Below, one piece after another: positions 18,332 through 26,869 of a stretch of 64,000 bases of DNA. Positions within the stretch are counted from its first letter, which is position 1. Each line of letters opens with the position of its first letter. The position numbers and the translations under genes are program-made. The stretch is from Bog-756 sp963737625 (GTDB lineage: Bacteria; Actinomycetota; Acidimicrobiia; Acidimicrobiales; RAAP-2): positions 1,054,001 to 1,118,000 of the forward strand of contig CAVTTK010000002.1 in the NCBI GenBank assembly GCA_963737625.1, given 5' to 3'. The notes below the pieces were generated by a model. It was not told where the DNA came from. It ran no database searches and was given only the letters and a program-made list of their open reading frames with translations.

Positions 18332-18391
18332 CCGGCTTCGGCCGATCGGTGCCCGTGCTCGTTCCTCCGGGATCCCGGTCCCCGACCGGCC

Positions 18392-19051
18392 TCAGGTCGG
18401 GGGCGGAGCGCCGAGGCCACGAAACTCCCGGAGGCGGCCGAACCGGCCCAGGCGGCCCACGTTCACGCCCACGTCGGCGGCCCTCATCATCCGCAGGTCG
18501 CCTCGGCTGTTGCCGTACGCCCAGATCCGGTCGGGTTCGGCCCCCGTGCGGTCCATCCACTCCCGCAGACGGCGGAGCTTCTCCTCACCCCGGCAGTTGG
18601 CCCCGTCGTAGCGCCCGGTGAGGACGCCACCGTCGTCCACGGCCAGGCGGGTGGCCACGACGCCGTCGGCACCGAGGAGCGTTCCGGCCACCCCCACGTA
18701 CACCTCCGGCGACGCCGACACCACGACCACCAGATCACCCCGGTGGCGGTGCCAGTCGAACCGGTCCCGCACGTCGGAGCGGAGGTGCCGGGCGAGATGG
18801 TGCCGGGCGAAGCCCTCCGAGACCTCATCCACCCGAGACGATGCCAGCCCGCCCAACGTCCGCTGGAAGAGCAGTTCCTTGGTCTGGTCGGCCGCACTCC
18901 CGCCCACCAGGGCCCCGCGCGCCAGGCGGGGGGCCAAACCCGCAGTGACGGTCATCATGAAGCGGAGGCCGCGGAGGGCCACGAGGAAGTCCATGACGCT
19001 CCCCCCTTCGGTCAGCGTCCCGTCGAAGTCGAAGGCAGCCACGTCGGCCAT
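18392..19051 (-). CDS. HAD-family phosphatase (subclass IB, SerB/PSP-like)
   Basis: A 219-residue HAD hydrolase. Motif I is DFDGTLT with nucleophile Asp8 and Asp10. Motif II is the Ser of VVSAS, Lys in GEEKLRRL is motif III, and GNSRGDLRMM supplies the Mg-binding Asp of motif IV. A helical cap lies between motifs I and II. This layout is that of subclass IB enzymes such as phosphoserine phosphatase and MtnX-like or CicA-like proteins. It starts 18 nt after the crotonase stop on the same strand, so the two are probably one operon. The substrate is not predictable. Confidence 0.85.
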   Translation of the reverse strand: MADVAAFDFDGTLTEGGSVMDFLVALRGLRFMMTVTAGLAPRLARGALVGGSAADQTKELLFQRTLGGLASSRVDEVSEGFARHHLARHLRSDVRDRFDWHRHRGDLVVVVSASPEVYVGVAGTLLGADGVVATRLAVDDGGVLTGRYDGANCRGEEKLRRLREWMDRTGAEPDRIWAYGNSRGDLRMMRAADVGVNVGRLGRFGRLREFRGLGAPPPT

Positions 19052-19069
19052 AGGCGGGATCCCCGGTCC

Positions 19070-19852
19070 TCAGGTGTCGCGGTCGACGGCCGAACCACCG
19101 CGACCCGAACCCGAGGAGAACCGGATCGCGCCGGCACCGGCATCGGGGGAGCGCAGGCTGTCGAGGCCGTGGCGGAACTCCACCCGCATGGCGTCCCGCA
19201 CCGGCAGACCCCACTGTTCAAGGGTCGAGCGCCGGTCGTTGCGCAGGCAGACCTGGGGGAGGGTGTCGAGCTCACGGCCCCACGCCACCGCGGCGTCCCT
19301 GGCCTCCCCGGCCGGGACGACCCGGTTGACCAGGCCCATGGCCAGGGCCTCGGCGGCACCGACCTCGCGCCCGGTGAGGATGAGGTCGAGGGCCCGTCCC
19401 TGACCGATCAGGCGGGGCAGGCGGACTGTGCCCCCGTCGATGAGGGGCACGCCGAAACGGCGGCAGAAGACGCCGAAGGCCGCCTCCTCGGAAGCCACAC
19501 GCAGATCGCACCAGACCGCCAGCTCCAGGCCACCGGCCACGGCGTATCCTTCGACGGCGGCGATGACCGGCTTGCTCAATTCCATCCTGGTCGGGCCCAT
19601 GGGGCCGGGTCCCTCCTCGGTCACCCGGTGCCGGTCGCCACCGGCCAGGGACTTGAGGTCGGCACCGGCACAGAACGTCCCGCCTTCTCCGGTGAGGACG
19701 GCGACCGACGAGGTGTCGTCGCCGTCGAAGGCCGTGAACGCCTCGAGCAGGGCCTCCGCGGTGGCCGGATCGACGGCATTTCGCCGCTCCGGCCGGTCGA
19801 TGGTCACCACCGTGACCGGGCCCTGGTGGTCGACCTTCACCGTCGCGTGCAT
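19070..19852 (-). CDS. Enoyl-CoA hydratase/isomerase (crotonase) family protein
   Basis: A 260-residue crotonase. The oxyanion-hole loops are FCAGADLKSL and GYAVAGGLELAVWCDLRVA, both well conserved. In the catalytic segment the protein reads GVFCRRFGVPLIDGGTVRLPRL, so the two glutamates of classical enoyl-CoA hydratase appear to be replaced, leaving an Asp near the second position. I know this as a recurring actinobacterial subgroup, but its reaction is uncertain: isomerase, hydrolase or another CoA reaction is possible. It ends just before the HAD phosphatase. ATG 19852 is the first in-frame start. Confidence 0.82.
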   Translation of the reverse strand: MHATVKVDHQGPVTVVTIDRPERRNAVDPATAEALLEAFTAFDGDDTSSVAVLTGEGGTFCAGADLKSLAGGDRHRVTEEGPGPMGPTRMELSKPVIAAVEGYAVAGGLELAVWCDLRVASEEAAFGVFCRRFGVPLIDGGTVRLPRLIGQGRALDLILTGREVGAAEALAMGLVNRVVPAGEARDAAVAWGRELDTLPQVCLRNDRRSTLEQWGLPVRDAMRVEFRHGLDSLRSPDAGAGAIRFSSGSGRGGSAVDRDT

Positions 19853-19947
19853 GACCCCAGCATGGTGGAACCGTCGGCGCAGGGCCAGGCCGACCAGGCC
19901 GGGCGGAACCTAGAGGGCGTGGACAGGCGGAAACACGACTAACTCGG

Positions 19948-19976
19948 TCGACAATTGGCGCGGGACCGTCTATCCT
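19948..19976 (+). promoter_or_regulatory. Sigma70-type promoter of the peroxiredoxin gene
   Basis: TCGACA (19948-19953), a 17-bp spacer and TATCCT (19971-19976) form a good promoter, leaving a leader of about 70 nt before the ATG. Confidence 0.6.
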
Positions 19977-20052
19977 GGCCGGGCGACGAGATCACGGCAA
20001 CCGCCGGATCCGGTCCGCGCACTCGATGCACAGCACAACGAAGGAGCAATCC

Positions 20053-20688
20053 ATGGCAATCCGTCTGGGCGACGAAGCCCCCGACTTCACCGCGGAGACC
20101 ACTGAAGGCACCATCAACTTCCACGAGTATCTCGGGGACAGTTGGGGAGTCCTGTTCTCCCATCCGAAGGACTTCACCCCGATCTGCACCACCGAGCTCG
20201 GGGCCTTCTCGGCAGCCAAGGCCGAGTTCGACAAGCGTGACACCAAGCTCATCGGCCTCTCGGTCGACGACGTCACATCCCACGGCAAGTGGGCCGGTGA
20301 CATCGAGGAGACCCAGGGCACGGCGCTGAACTTCCCCCTGATCGGCGACGAGGACCGCAAGGTGGCCGACCTCTACGACATGATCCACCCCAACGCCAAC
20401 GACACCCTCACGGTGCGCTCGGTGTTCATCATCGGGCCGGACAAGAAGATCAAGCTGACCCTGACCTACCCCGCCTCCACCGGCCGCAACGTGCAGGAGA
20501 TTCTCCGGGTTCTCGACTCGCTCCAGCTGACCGCGGACTACAAGGTGGCCACGCCGGTCAACTGGAAGGACGGCGACGACGTGGTCATCGTGCCCGCCGT
20601 GTCCGACGAGGAGGCCAAAGAGCGGTTCCCGAAGGGCTTCAATGCGGTGAAGCCGTATCTCCGCATCACCCCCCAGCCCAACCGCTAG
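20053..20688 (+). CDS. 1-Cys peroxiredoxin (Prx6 type)
   Basis: A 211-residue peroxiredoxin that reduces H2O2 and organic hydroperoxides in the cytosol. The peroxidatic Cys45 lies in HPKDFTPICTTELG, and the extended C-terminal domain (NWKDGDDVVIVPAVSDEEA, FPKGF, KPYLR) is diagnostic of the Prx6 group, which lacks a resolving Cys. ATG 20053 is chosen since AAGGAG (20041-20046) is 6 nt upstream; an in-frame ATG at 20026 is less likely. It is a single gene with its own promoter. Confidence 0.93.
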   Translation: MAIRLGDEAPDFTAETTEGTINFHEYLGDSWGVLFSHPKDFTPICTTELGAFSAAKAEFDKRDTKLIGLSVDDVTSHGKWAGDIEETQGTALNFPLIGDEDRKVADLYDMIHPNANDTLTVRSVFIIGPDKKIKLTLTYPASTGRNVQEILRVLDSLQLTADYKVATPVNWKDGDDVVIVPAVSDEEAKERFPKGFNAVKPYLRITPQPNR

Positions 20689-20746
20689 CCCCTCCTGCCC
20701 GACCCAGACGGTCGGCCCATCTGACGGTGCGCCGCTGACGGACTGA

Positions 20747-20772
20747 CCGGCCCCGCCGCCAAGGCGGGCCGG
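20747..20772 (+). terminator. GC-rich hairpin after the peroxiredoxin gene
   Basis: CCGGCCCCGCC and GGCGGGCCGG pair with one bulged C around a GCCAA loop. There is no U-tract, so factor-independent termination is only likely. Confidence 0.4.
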
Positions 20773-20959
20773 TCGGCCGTTGGCCGGCCTCCGGGGGCGG
20801 GCCAGCCCCTGATGGGACGGCCCGAGGCCCCCGGATCCCGGCGCCGGGGGAGGGATTGGGCGGTGGATCCCAGAATGGGCGCCGTCCCTGCTACCATGGC
20901 AGGGCTGGCGTGTTGTGTCCGCCTGCCCTTTCCGAAGACATCAGAGGTCGAATCCCCCT

Positions 20960-21217
20960 ATGCCAGACAAGCAGGCCACCATCTCCGAGTACCGTCTCCA
21001 CGAGACGGACACCGGATCGCCGGAGGTGCAGATCGCCATCCTGAGCGAGCGCATCATCCACCTGACCGAGCATCTCAAGATCCACAAGGGAGACCACCAC
21101 ACCCGTCGTGGGCTCCTGAAGCTCATCGGACGTCGTCGGCGACTGCTCGACTACGTGCGCAACAATGACGTCGAGCGCTACCGGGACATCATCGGTCGCC
21201 TCGGACTCCGCCGCTAG
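20960..21217 (+). CDS. rpsO: 30S ribosomal protein S15
   Basis: An 85-residue protein matching S15 throughout: ISEYRLHETDTGSPEVQIAIL, LTEHLKIHKGDHHTRRGL and a GRRRRLLDYVRNND core that binds the central domain of 16S rRNA. It is essential for small-subunit assembly. AGAGG at 20943-20947 lies 12 nt before the ATG, which is long, and a TACCAT element at 20892-20897 could be the -10. It is followed by pnp, the widespread rpsO-pnp arrangement. Confidence 0.97.
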   Translation: MPDKQATISEYRLHETDTGSPEVQIAILSERIIHLTEHLKIHKGDHHTRRGLLKLIGRRRRLLDYVRNNDVERYRDIIGRLGLRR

Positions 21218-21233
21218 GCGGTCACCATCCGCT

Positions 21234-21255
21234 CCGCCCGGCCTCGGCCGGGCGG
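21234..21255 (+). promoter_or_regulatory. Perfect hairpin in the rpsO-pnp spacer
   Basis: CCGCCCGGCC and GGCCGGGCGG form a 10-bp inverted repeat separated by two bases, 17 nt past the rpsO stop and followed by a short AATTT. It may be an attenuator, an RNase III site or a partial terminator. In E. coli the same spacer controls pnp by RNase III cleavage, but equivalence is not shown. Confidence 0.5.
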
Positions 21256-21485
21256 TGGCAATTTCTCCTCCGGCTCGCAGCCGGGGGACCGCAGGCCGGC
21301 ACGGTGTCGGCGTGCAGCAGGAGCGGCCCGTCCAACCGGCGGGTCGGAACAACAGACAACCGGGCTCCCGTCGAGGTCAGTCACCAGTTGCCGATCACCC
21401 CGTCACCGCCGATCGTGCGGGACGGATGGGGTGGTCGACAACTGGGAACTGGCTCGGGGAGTCCCCGAACAGACCAAGGAGCGTC

Positions 21486-23960
21486 ATGTCAGACGCCATA
21501 ACCGTGTCGGGGCCCATCAGCGGCACCGACCGCACACTCACATTCGAAGCCGGCAAGTTGGCCCAGTTGGCCGACGGGGCCGTCGTGGCCAGGATCGGCG
21601 ACACCGTCCTGCTGGCCACGGCCACCGCATCCCGGTCCGTCAGGGAGGGAGCCGACTTCTTCCCGCTGACCGTGGACATCGAGGAGCGGACCTACGCCGC
21701 CGGGAAGATCCCCGGATCGTTCTTCCGCCGGGAGGGCAAGTCCTCGGACCAGGCCATCCTGACCTGCCGGCTCATCGACCGCCCGCTGCGGCCGTCCTTT
21801 CCCAAAGGCTTCCGCAACGAGGTCCACGTGGTCGGCACCATCTTCGGCGCCGACCAGGTCAACCCCCACGACGTCCTGGCCATCAACGGGGCCTCCGCGG
21901 CCCTGATGATCTCGGGCATCCCCTTCGAGGGTCCCATCGGGGCGGTTCGTGTGGCCTACTCCACCGACGGCCAGTGGATCCCCCATCCCACCTTCCAGGA
22001 GGGTGACGAGTCCACCTTCGAGCTGGTGGTGGCCGGACGGGCCCTGTCCGACGCGGCCAACGCCGAGATCGCCATCATGATGGTCGAGGCCGGCGGGTCC
22101 GAGCGGTCCTTCCAGTACTACGACGAGGGTGCGCCTCAGGTGACCGAGGAGGTCCTGGCCGACGGGCTCGAGGCGGCCAAGACATGGATCCGCGAGTCGA
22201 TCGTCCTCCAGCGCCAGCTGGTGGAGAAGTGGGTGGCCGAGCGCGGCCCGGTGGAGATCATCCCCTACTCCACCTTCTCCGACTACGAGGACGATGTCTT
22301 CGAGCGGGTCCAGGCCGTGGGCAGCGACGCCATCGCCGAGGCCAACACCATCGTGGCCAAGGCCGAACGCAACACCGCCCTGGACGCGGCATCGGCCTTC
22401 ATCATCGAGACCGTGGCCGCCGAGTTCCCCGAGCGTGGCGGCGAGATCAAGGCCGCCGTGCGGGGCCTGACGAAGAAGCTGGTCCGCAAGCGGATCGTGG
22501 AAGAGGGCCTCCGCATCGACGGACGCACCACCACCGAGATCCGACCGCTCTCCGCCGAGGTGGACCTGTTCCCCACGGCCCACGGATCGGCGCTGTTCCA
22601 GCGGGGCGAGACCCAGGTGCTCAACGTGACCACCCTGGGCATGCCCCGCATGAACCAGCTGCTCGACACCATCACCCCCGACGAGCACAAGCGGTACATG
22701 CACCACTACAACTTCCCGCCCTTCTCCACCGGCGAGACCGGGTTCATGCGCGGTCCCAAGCGCCGGGAGATCGGTCACGGCCTCCTGGCCGAGCGGGCCC
22801 TCCTGCCCGTCGTGCCCTACGAGGAGGACTTCCCCTACACGCTCCGCCTGGTCTCCGACGTCCTGACCTCCAACGGCTCGACGTCGATGGCCTCGGTCTG
22901 CGGTTCGACCCTGTCGATGATGGCGGCCGGCGTGCCTCTCAAGGCCCCGGTGGCCGGTATCGCCATGGGCCTGGTCTACGACGGCGGCACCTACGTGACG
23001 CTGACCGACATTCTCGGGGCGGAGGACGCCTTCGGGGACATGGACTTCAAGGTGGCCGGCACGAAGGACGTGGTGACGGCACTCCAGCTCGACACCAAGA
23101 TCGACGGGCTGCCCCTCGATGTCCTGACCAAGGCGCTGCTCCAGGCCAAGGACGCCCGGCTCAGCATCCTCGAGGTCATGGCCGGCGCTATCGCCGAACC
23201 CCGTGACGAGGTGGCCGAGTCGGCCCCGAAGATCGTCTCCTTCGAGATTCCCATGGACAAGATCGGAGAGGTCATCGGGCCCAAGGGCAAGGTCATCAAC
23301 GCCCTCCAGCAGGAGACCGGCGCCGACATCGCCGTCGACGACGACGGGATGGTGGGCACGGTGACCATCGGAGCCAAAGACGGCACCGCCGTCTCCGAGG
23401 CCAGGCGTCGCATCGAGACCATCCTCGACCCACCGCTGGCCGAGGTGGGTGCCACCTACCAGGGCAAGGTGGTCAACATCACCAAGTTCGGGGCGTTCGT
23501 CAACATTCTCCCGGGCCGGGACGGTCTGCTGCACATCTCGAAGATCGGCCAGGGCAAGCGGGTCGAGCGCGTCGAGGACGTGCTGGAGCTCGGCCAGCCG
23601 GTCGAGGTGAAGGTGGACGACATCGATCCGCAGGGCAAGGTATCCCTCTCTCTGGCCGGGGAGGCTCCCTCGGGGGCGTCGTCCGGGGGCGAGAGCCGCA
23701 ACGGTCGTAGCGAGGGCCGGGGCGACGGTGGAGGCCGGAGCCGTCCCCGGGGCGACCATTCCGACCCGGGAGACCGTCCCGACCGGACGCGTCGTCAGAG
23801 TGAGTCCAGCGCCGCCCCCTCCGGTGCCGCCTCCTTCGAGGCGGTCTTCGAGGAGGAGCTGGTCCAGGAGTTCGGCGACCTGGGCCCGGCCGTGGCCGAG
23901 TCGTCCGACCGCCCCAGCGGGGGTGGCGGAGGCGGCCGGGGTGGTCGCCGCCGCCGTTGA
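21486..23960 (+). CDS. pnp: Polyribonucleotide nucleotidyltransferase (PNPase)
   Basis: An 824-residue exoribonuclease that phosphorolytically degrades RNA 3' to 5' and can add tails. Two RNase PH-like domains flank a helical domain; the second holds GETQVLNVTTLG, FSTGETGFMRGPKRREIGHG and DGGTYVTLTDILGAEDAFGDMDFK. KH (IPMDKIGEVIGPKGKVIN) and S1 (YQGKVVNITKFGAFVNILPGRDGLLHIS) domains follow. The last 80 residues are a Ser/Gly/Arg/Asp-rich tail ending in RGGRRRR, likely disordered and RNA-binding. ATG 21486 has AAGGAG 4 nt before it. It lies downstream of rpsO and upstream of an M16 peptidase, the usual actinobacterial order. Confidence 0.97.
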   Translation: MSDAITVSGPISGTDRTLTFEAGKLAQLADGAVVARIGDTVLLATATASRSVREGADFFPLTVDIEERTYAAGKIPGSFFRREGKSSDQAILTCRLIDRPLRPSFPKGFRNEVHVVGTIFGADQVNPHDVLAINGASAALMISGIPFEGPIGAVRVAYSTDGQWIPHPTFQEGDESTFELVVAGRALSDAANAEIAIMMVEAGGSERSFQYYDEGAPQVTEEVLADGLEAAKTWIRESIVLQRQLVEKWVAERGPVEIIPYSTFSDYEDDVFERVQAVGSDAIAEANTIVAKAERNTALDAASAFIIETVAAEFPERGGEIKAAVRGLTKKLVRKRIVEEGLRIDGRTTTEIRPLSAEVDLFPTAHGSALFQRGETQVLNVTTLGMPRMNQLLDTITPDEHKRYMHHYNFPPFSTGETGFMRGPKRREIGHGLLAERALLPVVPYEEDFPYTLRLVSDVLTSNGSTSMASVCGSTLSMMAAGVPLKAPVAGIAMGLVYDGGTYVTLTDILGAEDAFGDMDFKVAGTKDVVTALQLDTKIDGLPLDVLTKALLQAKDARLSILEVMAGAIAEPRDEVAESAPKIVSFEIPMDKIGEVIGPKGKVINALQQETGADIAVDDDGMVGTVTIGAKDGTAVSEARRRIETILDPPLAEVGATYQGKVVNITKFGAFVNILPGRDGLLHISKIGQGKRVERVEDVLELGQPVEVKVDDIDPQGKVSLSLAGEAPSGASSGGESRNGRSEGRGDGGGRSRPRGDHSDPGDRPDRTRRQSESSAAPSGAASFEAVFEEELVQEFGDLGPAVAESSDRPSGGGGGGRGGRRRR

Positions 23961-23970
23961 ACGCGCGTGA

Positions 23971-25260
23971 GTGCCGGGTGACGATCCTCGGGATCGCCAC
24001 CCGGTGATCCGCACCGAGACCCTCCCGTCGGGCCTGGACCTGGTCACCGAGCGGATGGAGGACGCCCGCTCGGTGTGCATCGGCTTCTGGGTCGGCACCG
24101 GATCCCGGGACGAGGAGACCTCCCGGGCCGGATCGTCCCACTTTCTCGAGCACCTGCTGTTCAAGGGAACGGCCGACCGGTCGGCCTCGGCCATCGCCGA
24201 GGCCGTCGACGAAGTGGGAGGCGACTTCAACGCCTTCACCACCAAGGAGTACACCTCCTTCTACATCCGCCTCCTGGCCGAGCACCTCCCTCTGGGGCTC
24301 GACATCCTGTCGGACATCATGTGGCGACCGGCCCTGCGTCCCGCCGATCTGGAGGCCGAGCGACAGGTCATCCTGGACGAGATCCTGATGCACGCCGACG
24401 AACCCGCGGACGAGGCCTCCGAGCAGAGTTCGGCCCTGCTGTTCCCCGAGCACCCGCTGGGCCGGGAGGTCCTCGGCAGCCAGGAGTCGGTGACGGCCAT
24501 GACGGCGGAGCGCATCGCCGAGTTCTTCGGACTGCACTACCGTCCCGGGAACATGGTGGTGGCCGTGGCCGGCGACCTTGACCACCAAGAGGTGGCCGAC
24601 GGCCTCGAGGCCCGGTTCGGCGGCACCGGGGGAGGGGAGACCCCCGAGCGTCAGGCCCCCGACGACAAGGTCGAGCCGTTGGCCGTGTCCCGTCGGGCCA
24701 CCGAGCAGACCCACCTGGTCCTGGCCTCCCGATCGGTCAACCGTCTCGACCCACAGCGCTACGCCCTGGCCGTGGTCAACCACGTCCTGGGCGGCGGCCT
24801 GTCCAGCCGACTGTTCCAAGAGATCCGTGAGCGTCGGGGCCTGGCCTACTCGGTGTGGTCCGAGCGGGTCGCCTATCACGACGCCGGGTCGGTCAGCGTG
24901 GGGATGGGAACGGCCCCCGAACACGTGGCCGAGGTTCTGGACATCGTCTCCTCCGAGTTGGACCGACTCGGAGAAGAGGGCATCACCGAGCGGGAGCTGG
25001 CCATCGCCAAGGGGAACCTGCGGGCCGAGACCCTCCTGGCCTGTGAGGACTCCGGGGCCCGCATGAGCCGGATCGGTGCGGGCCTCCTCCTGCACGGCGA
25101 GGTCCTGGCCGTGGACGAGGTGCTGGACCGGGTGGCTGCGCTGACCCTGGAGGAGATCCATGCGGCCGCCGCCGAGCTGGTGGCCGCCCCGAGGACGCTG
25201 TCGGTGGTCGGTCCGTTCGACGAGTCCGACTTCGATCCCCGGTCCCTGCGCCTGGGCTGA
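23971..25260 (+). CDS. M16-family zinc metallopeptidase
   Basis: A 429-residue pitrilysin-family peptidase. The inverted zinc motif is HFLEH (His57, Glu60, His61), followed by the distal Glu in LEAERQVILDEI. The second half keeps the RGLAYSVWSE element used in substrate binding. Homologues (PepR/YmxG type) sit just after pnp in many actinobacteria and firmicutes; their physiological substrate is unsettled. GTG 23971 follows the pnp stop by 10 nt; GTG 24004 (VIRTETLPSG) would also make a full domain. Confidence 0.9.
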   Translation: MPGDDPRDRHPVIRTETLPSGLDLVTERMEDARSVCIGFWVGTGSRDEETSRAGSSHFLEHLLFKGTADRSASAIAEAVDEVGGDFNAFTTKEYTSFYIRLLAEHLPLGLDILSDIMWRPALRPADLEAERQVILDEILMHADEPADEASEQSSALLFPEHPLGREVLGSQESVTAMTAERIAEFFGLHYRPGNMVVAVAGDLDHQEVADGLEARFGGTGGGETPERQAPDDKVEPLAVSRRATEQTHLVLASRSVNRLDPQRYALAVVNHVLGGGLSSRLFQEIRERRGLAYSVWSERVAYHDAGSVSVGMGTAPEHVAEVLDIVSSELDRLGEEGITERELAIAKGNLRAETLLACEDSGARMSRIGAGLLLHGEVLAVDEVLDRVAALTLEEIHAAAAELVAAPRTLSVVGPFDESDFDPRSLRLG

Positions 25261-25372
25261 GGAAAGCCCCAGCCCCGCCTCCGACCGGGAGCGGGGCGCC
25301 CTCCCGGACCCGACCAACCATCCCGGACCCGACCAACGGTCTCCCTTCCGGGGATCCCCGTGGCGGCGACGG

Positions 25373-25378
25373 TAGGGT
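25373..25378 (+). promoter_or_regulatory. -10 element, leaderless dapB start
   Basis: TAGGGT sits 7 nt before the dapB ATG and there is no Shine-Dalgarno sequence at that ATG. Confidence 0.5.
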
Positions 25379-25385
25379 GGCCGGC

Positions 25386-26195
25386 ATGCGAGTCGGGGTG
25401 GTCGGAGCCGGGGGAAAGATGGGCCAGGAGGTGTGTCGGACGGTCCTCGGCCATTCCGACCTCGAACTGGTGGCCGCAGTGGATCCACTCGGGGCCGGTG
25501 GCGACCTCGGCACCCTGATCGGCATGGACGCCGGCCCGCTGACCGTGTCGGGGGATCTCGAGGTGCTGGCCGAGAGCGGCACCGAGGTGGTCGTGGACTT
25601 CACCCGCATCGACGTCGCCCGTCTCACCCTGGCCTACTGCGCCGAAGCCGGGATCCACGCCGTGGTCGGCACCACCGGGTTCACCGAGGACGACTACGAG
25701 GACCTCGCCCGCCGTTTCGCCGGCCCCGGCTCGGGCGCACCCAACTGCATCGTGGCGGCGAACTTCGCCATCGGGGCCGTCCTGATGATGCGCTTCGCCG
25801 AGATGGCTGCCCCGTACTTCAGCGGGGCCGAGATCGTGGAACTCCACCACGACGGGAAGCTCGACGCCCCTTCGGGGACGGCCGTGGCGACAGCGGAGCG
25901 CATGGCCGCGGCCCGTCGCGGTCCGGGGGCGTTCCGACCCGACCCCACCGTCACCTCGGTCCTGGAGGGCAGCCGTGGGGGTGCGGGGCCGGCCGGAATC
26001 CGCATCCACTCGGTGCGACTGGCCGGCCTGGTGGCCCACCAGGAGGTGATCCTCGGCGGGACCGGACAGAGCCTCACCATCCGCCACGACTCCTATGACC
26101 GCTCGTCGTTCATGGACGGCGTGGTCCTGGCCGTGGTGTCGGTACCCGGACGGCCGGGACTCACCCGCGGACTCGAGCCGTTGCTCGGGCTCTGA
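25386..26195 (+). CDS. dapB: 4-hydroxy-tetrahydrodipicolinate reductase
   Basis: A 269-residue DapB, which reduces the dapA product to tetrahydrodipicolinate with NAD(P)H. The cofactor motif is VGVVGAGGKMGQ, GTTGFTEDD is the mid-domain motif and the family signature is ELHHDGKLDAPSGTA, with the catalytic His and Lys. ATG 25386 gives the canonical N-terminus MRVGVVGAGG; a GTG 9 nt upstream lies inside the -10 element and is unlikely. It opens the DAP/lysine genes spread over the next 20 kb and is followed by a TetR gene. Confidence 0.96.
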   Translation: MRVGVVGAGGKMGQEVCRTVLGHSDLELVAAVDPLGAGGDLGTLIGMDAGPLTVSGDLEVLAESGTEVVVDFTRIDVARLTLAYCAEAGIHAVVGTTGFTEDDYEDLARRFAGPGSGAPNCIVAANFAIGAVLMMRFAEMAAPYFSGAEIVELHHDGKLDAPSGTAVATAERMAAARRGPGAFRPDPTVTSVLEGSRGGAGPAGIRIHSVRLAGLVAHQEVILGGTGQSLTIRHDSYDRSSFMDGVVLAVVSVPGRPGLTRGLEPLLGL

Positions 26196-26211
26196 CGGCG
26201 CGGCCGGGTCG

Positions 26212-26808
26212 ATGGACGACACCCGCCAGAGGATCATCGAAGCCACGTACACCTGCGTGGCCCGCTGGGGCCTGGCCAAGACCACGGTCGAGGATGCGGC
26301 CCGCGAGGCCAGGGTTTCGCGGGCCACGGTCTACCGCGCCTTTCCCGGAGGTCGTGAAGAGCTGCTCAACGCCGTGGTGTCGTGGGCCATGCTGGAGTTC
26401 TTCGCTCGTCTCTACGAGCACGTGCAGGACGCCGCCGGCCTCGAACAGGTGATGGAGCGGGGCATCATGTTCGCCCATCGGGCCATCCTCGAGCACGACG
26501 TGCTGCAGCGGGTGATGCAGACCGAGCCGGACAAGCTGCTCCCGGCCCTCACCGTCGAGAGCATCCGCATCCGGCAGGGTATCGCCACCTTCCTCGTGCC
26601 CTACCTGGCCGAGCGGGGGGTGGCCCCTGGCGTGGACCTGGACGAGGCGGCCGACTTTCTGGCCCGGATGGTCCTGTCCTACATGTCGGCGCCGGGACGG
26701 TGGGATCTCGACGACCCGGACCAGGTGGCCCGACTGGTCGAGTCCGAGCTCCTGGCCGGTGTGGTGGTCGGGCCATCGCCGGGCCCGGCCGCGCCTCCCG
26801 GCGCCTGA
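26212..26808 (+). CDS. TetR-family transcriptional regulator (first of a pair)
   Basis: A 198-residue regulator. The helix-turn-helix lies at residues about 24-53 (TTVEDAAREARVSRATVYRAFPGGREELL), followed by a helical ligand-binding domain with no recognisable family label. It is closely similar in its DNA-binding part to the next gene (GLAKTTVEDAAREARVSRATVYR versus GTAKTTVDDIAREAGVSRATVYR), suggesting a tandem duplication. It begins 16 nt after dapB. It may regulate itself or the diiron gene downstream. Confidence 0.85.
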   Translation: MDDTRQRIIEATYTCVARWGLAKTTVEDAAREARVSRATVYRAFPGGREELLNAVVSWAMLEFFARLYEHVQDAAGLEQVMERGIMFAHRAILEHDVLQRVMQTEPDKLLPALTVESIRIRQGIATFLVPYLAERGVAPGVDLDEAADFLARMVLSYMSAPGRWDLDDPDQVARLVESELLAGVVVGPSPGPAAPPGA

Positions 26809-26832
26809 CCGGCGTGATCCACGCCGGAGCCG

Positions 26833-26867
26833 TTGACAATGAGACAAAATACGACCTAGCGTCTCAT
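26833..26867 (+). promoter_or_regulatory. Promoter with embedded TetR-type operator
   Basis: TTGACA (26833-26838), an 18-bp spacer and TAGCGT (26857-26862) stand 7 nt before the GTG of the second TetR gene. A perfect 7-bp inverted repeat, ATGAGAC at 26839-26845 and GTCTCAT at 26861-26867, directly follows the -35 and covers the end of the -10. This is the expected place for an autorepressor, most simply one of the two adjacent TetR proteins. Confidence 0.6.
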
Positions 26868-26869
26868 AT

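Noticed and set aside
21489..24254. Very long open frame on the minus strand opposite pnp (921 codons)
   Set aside because: High GC content gives stop-free antisense frames. Composition is His/Gly/Val-rich without domains, while the plus strand encodes a complete PNPase.
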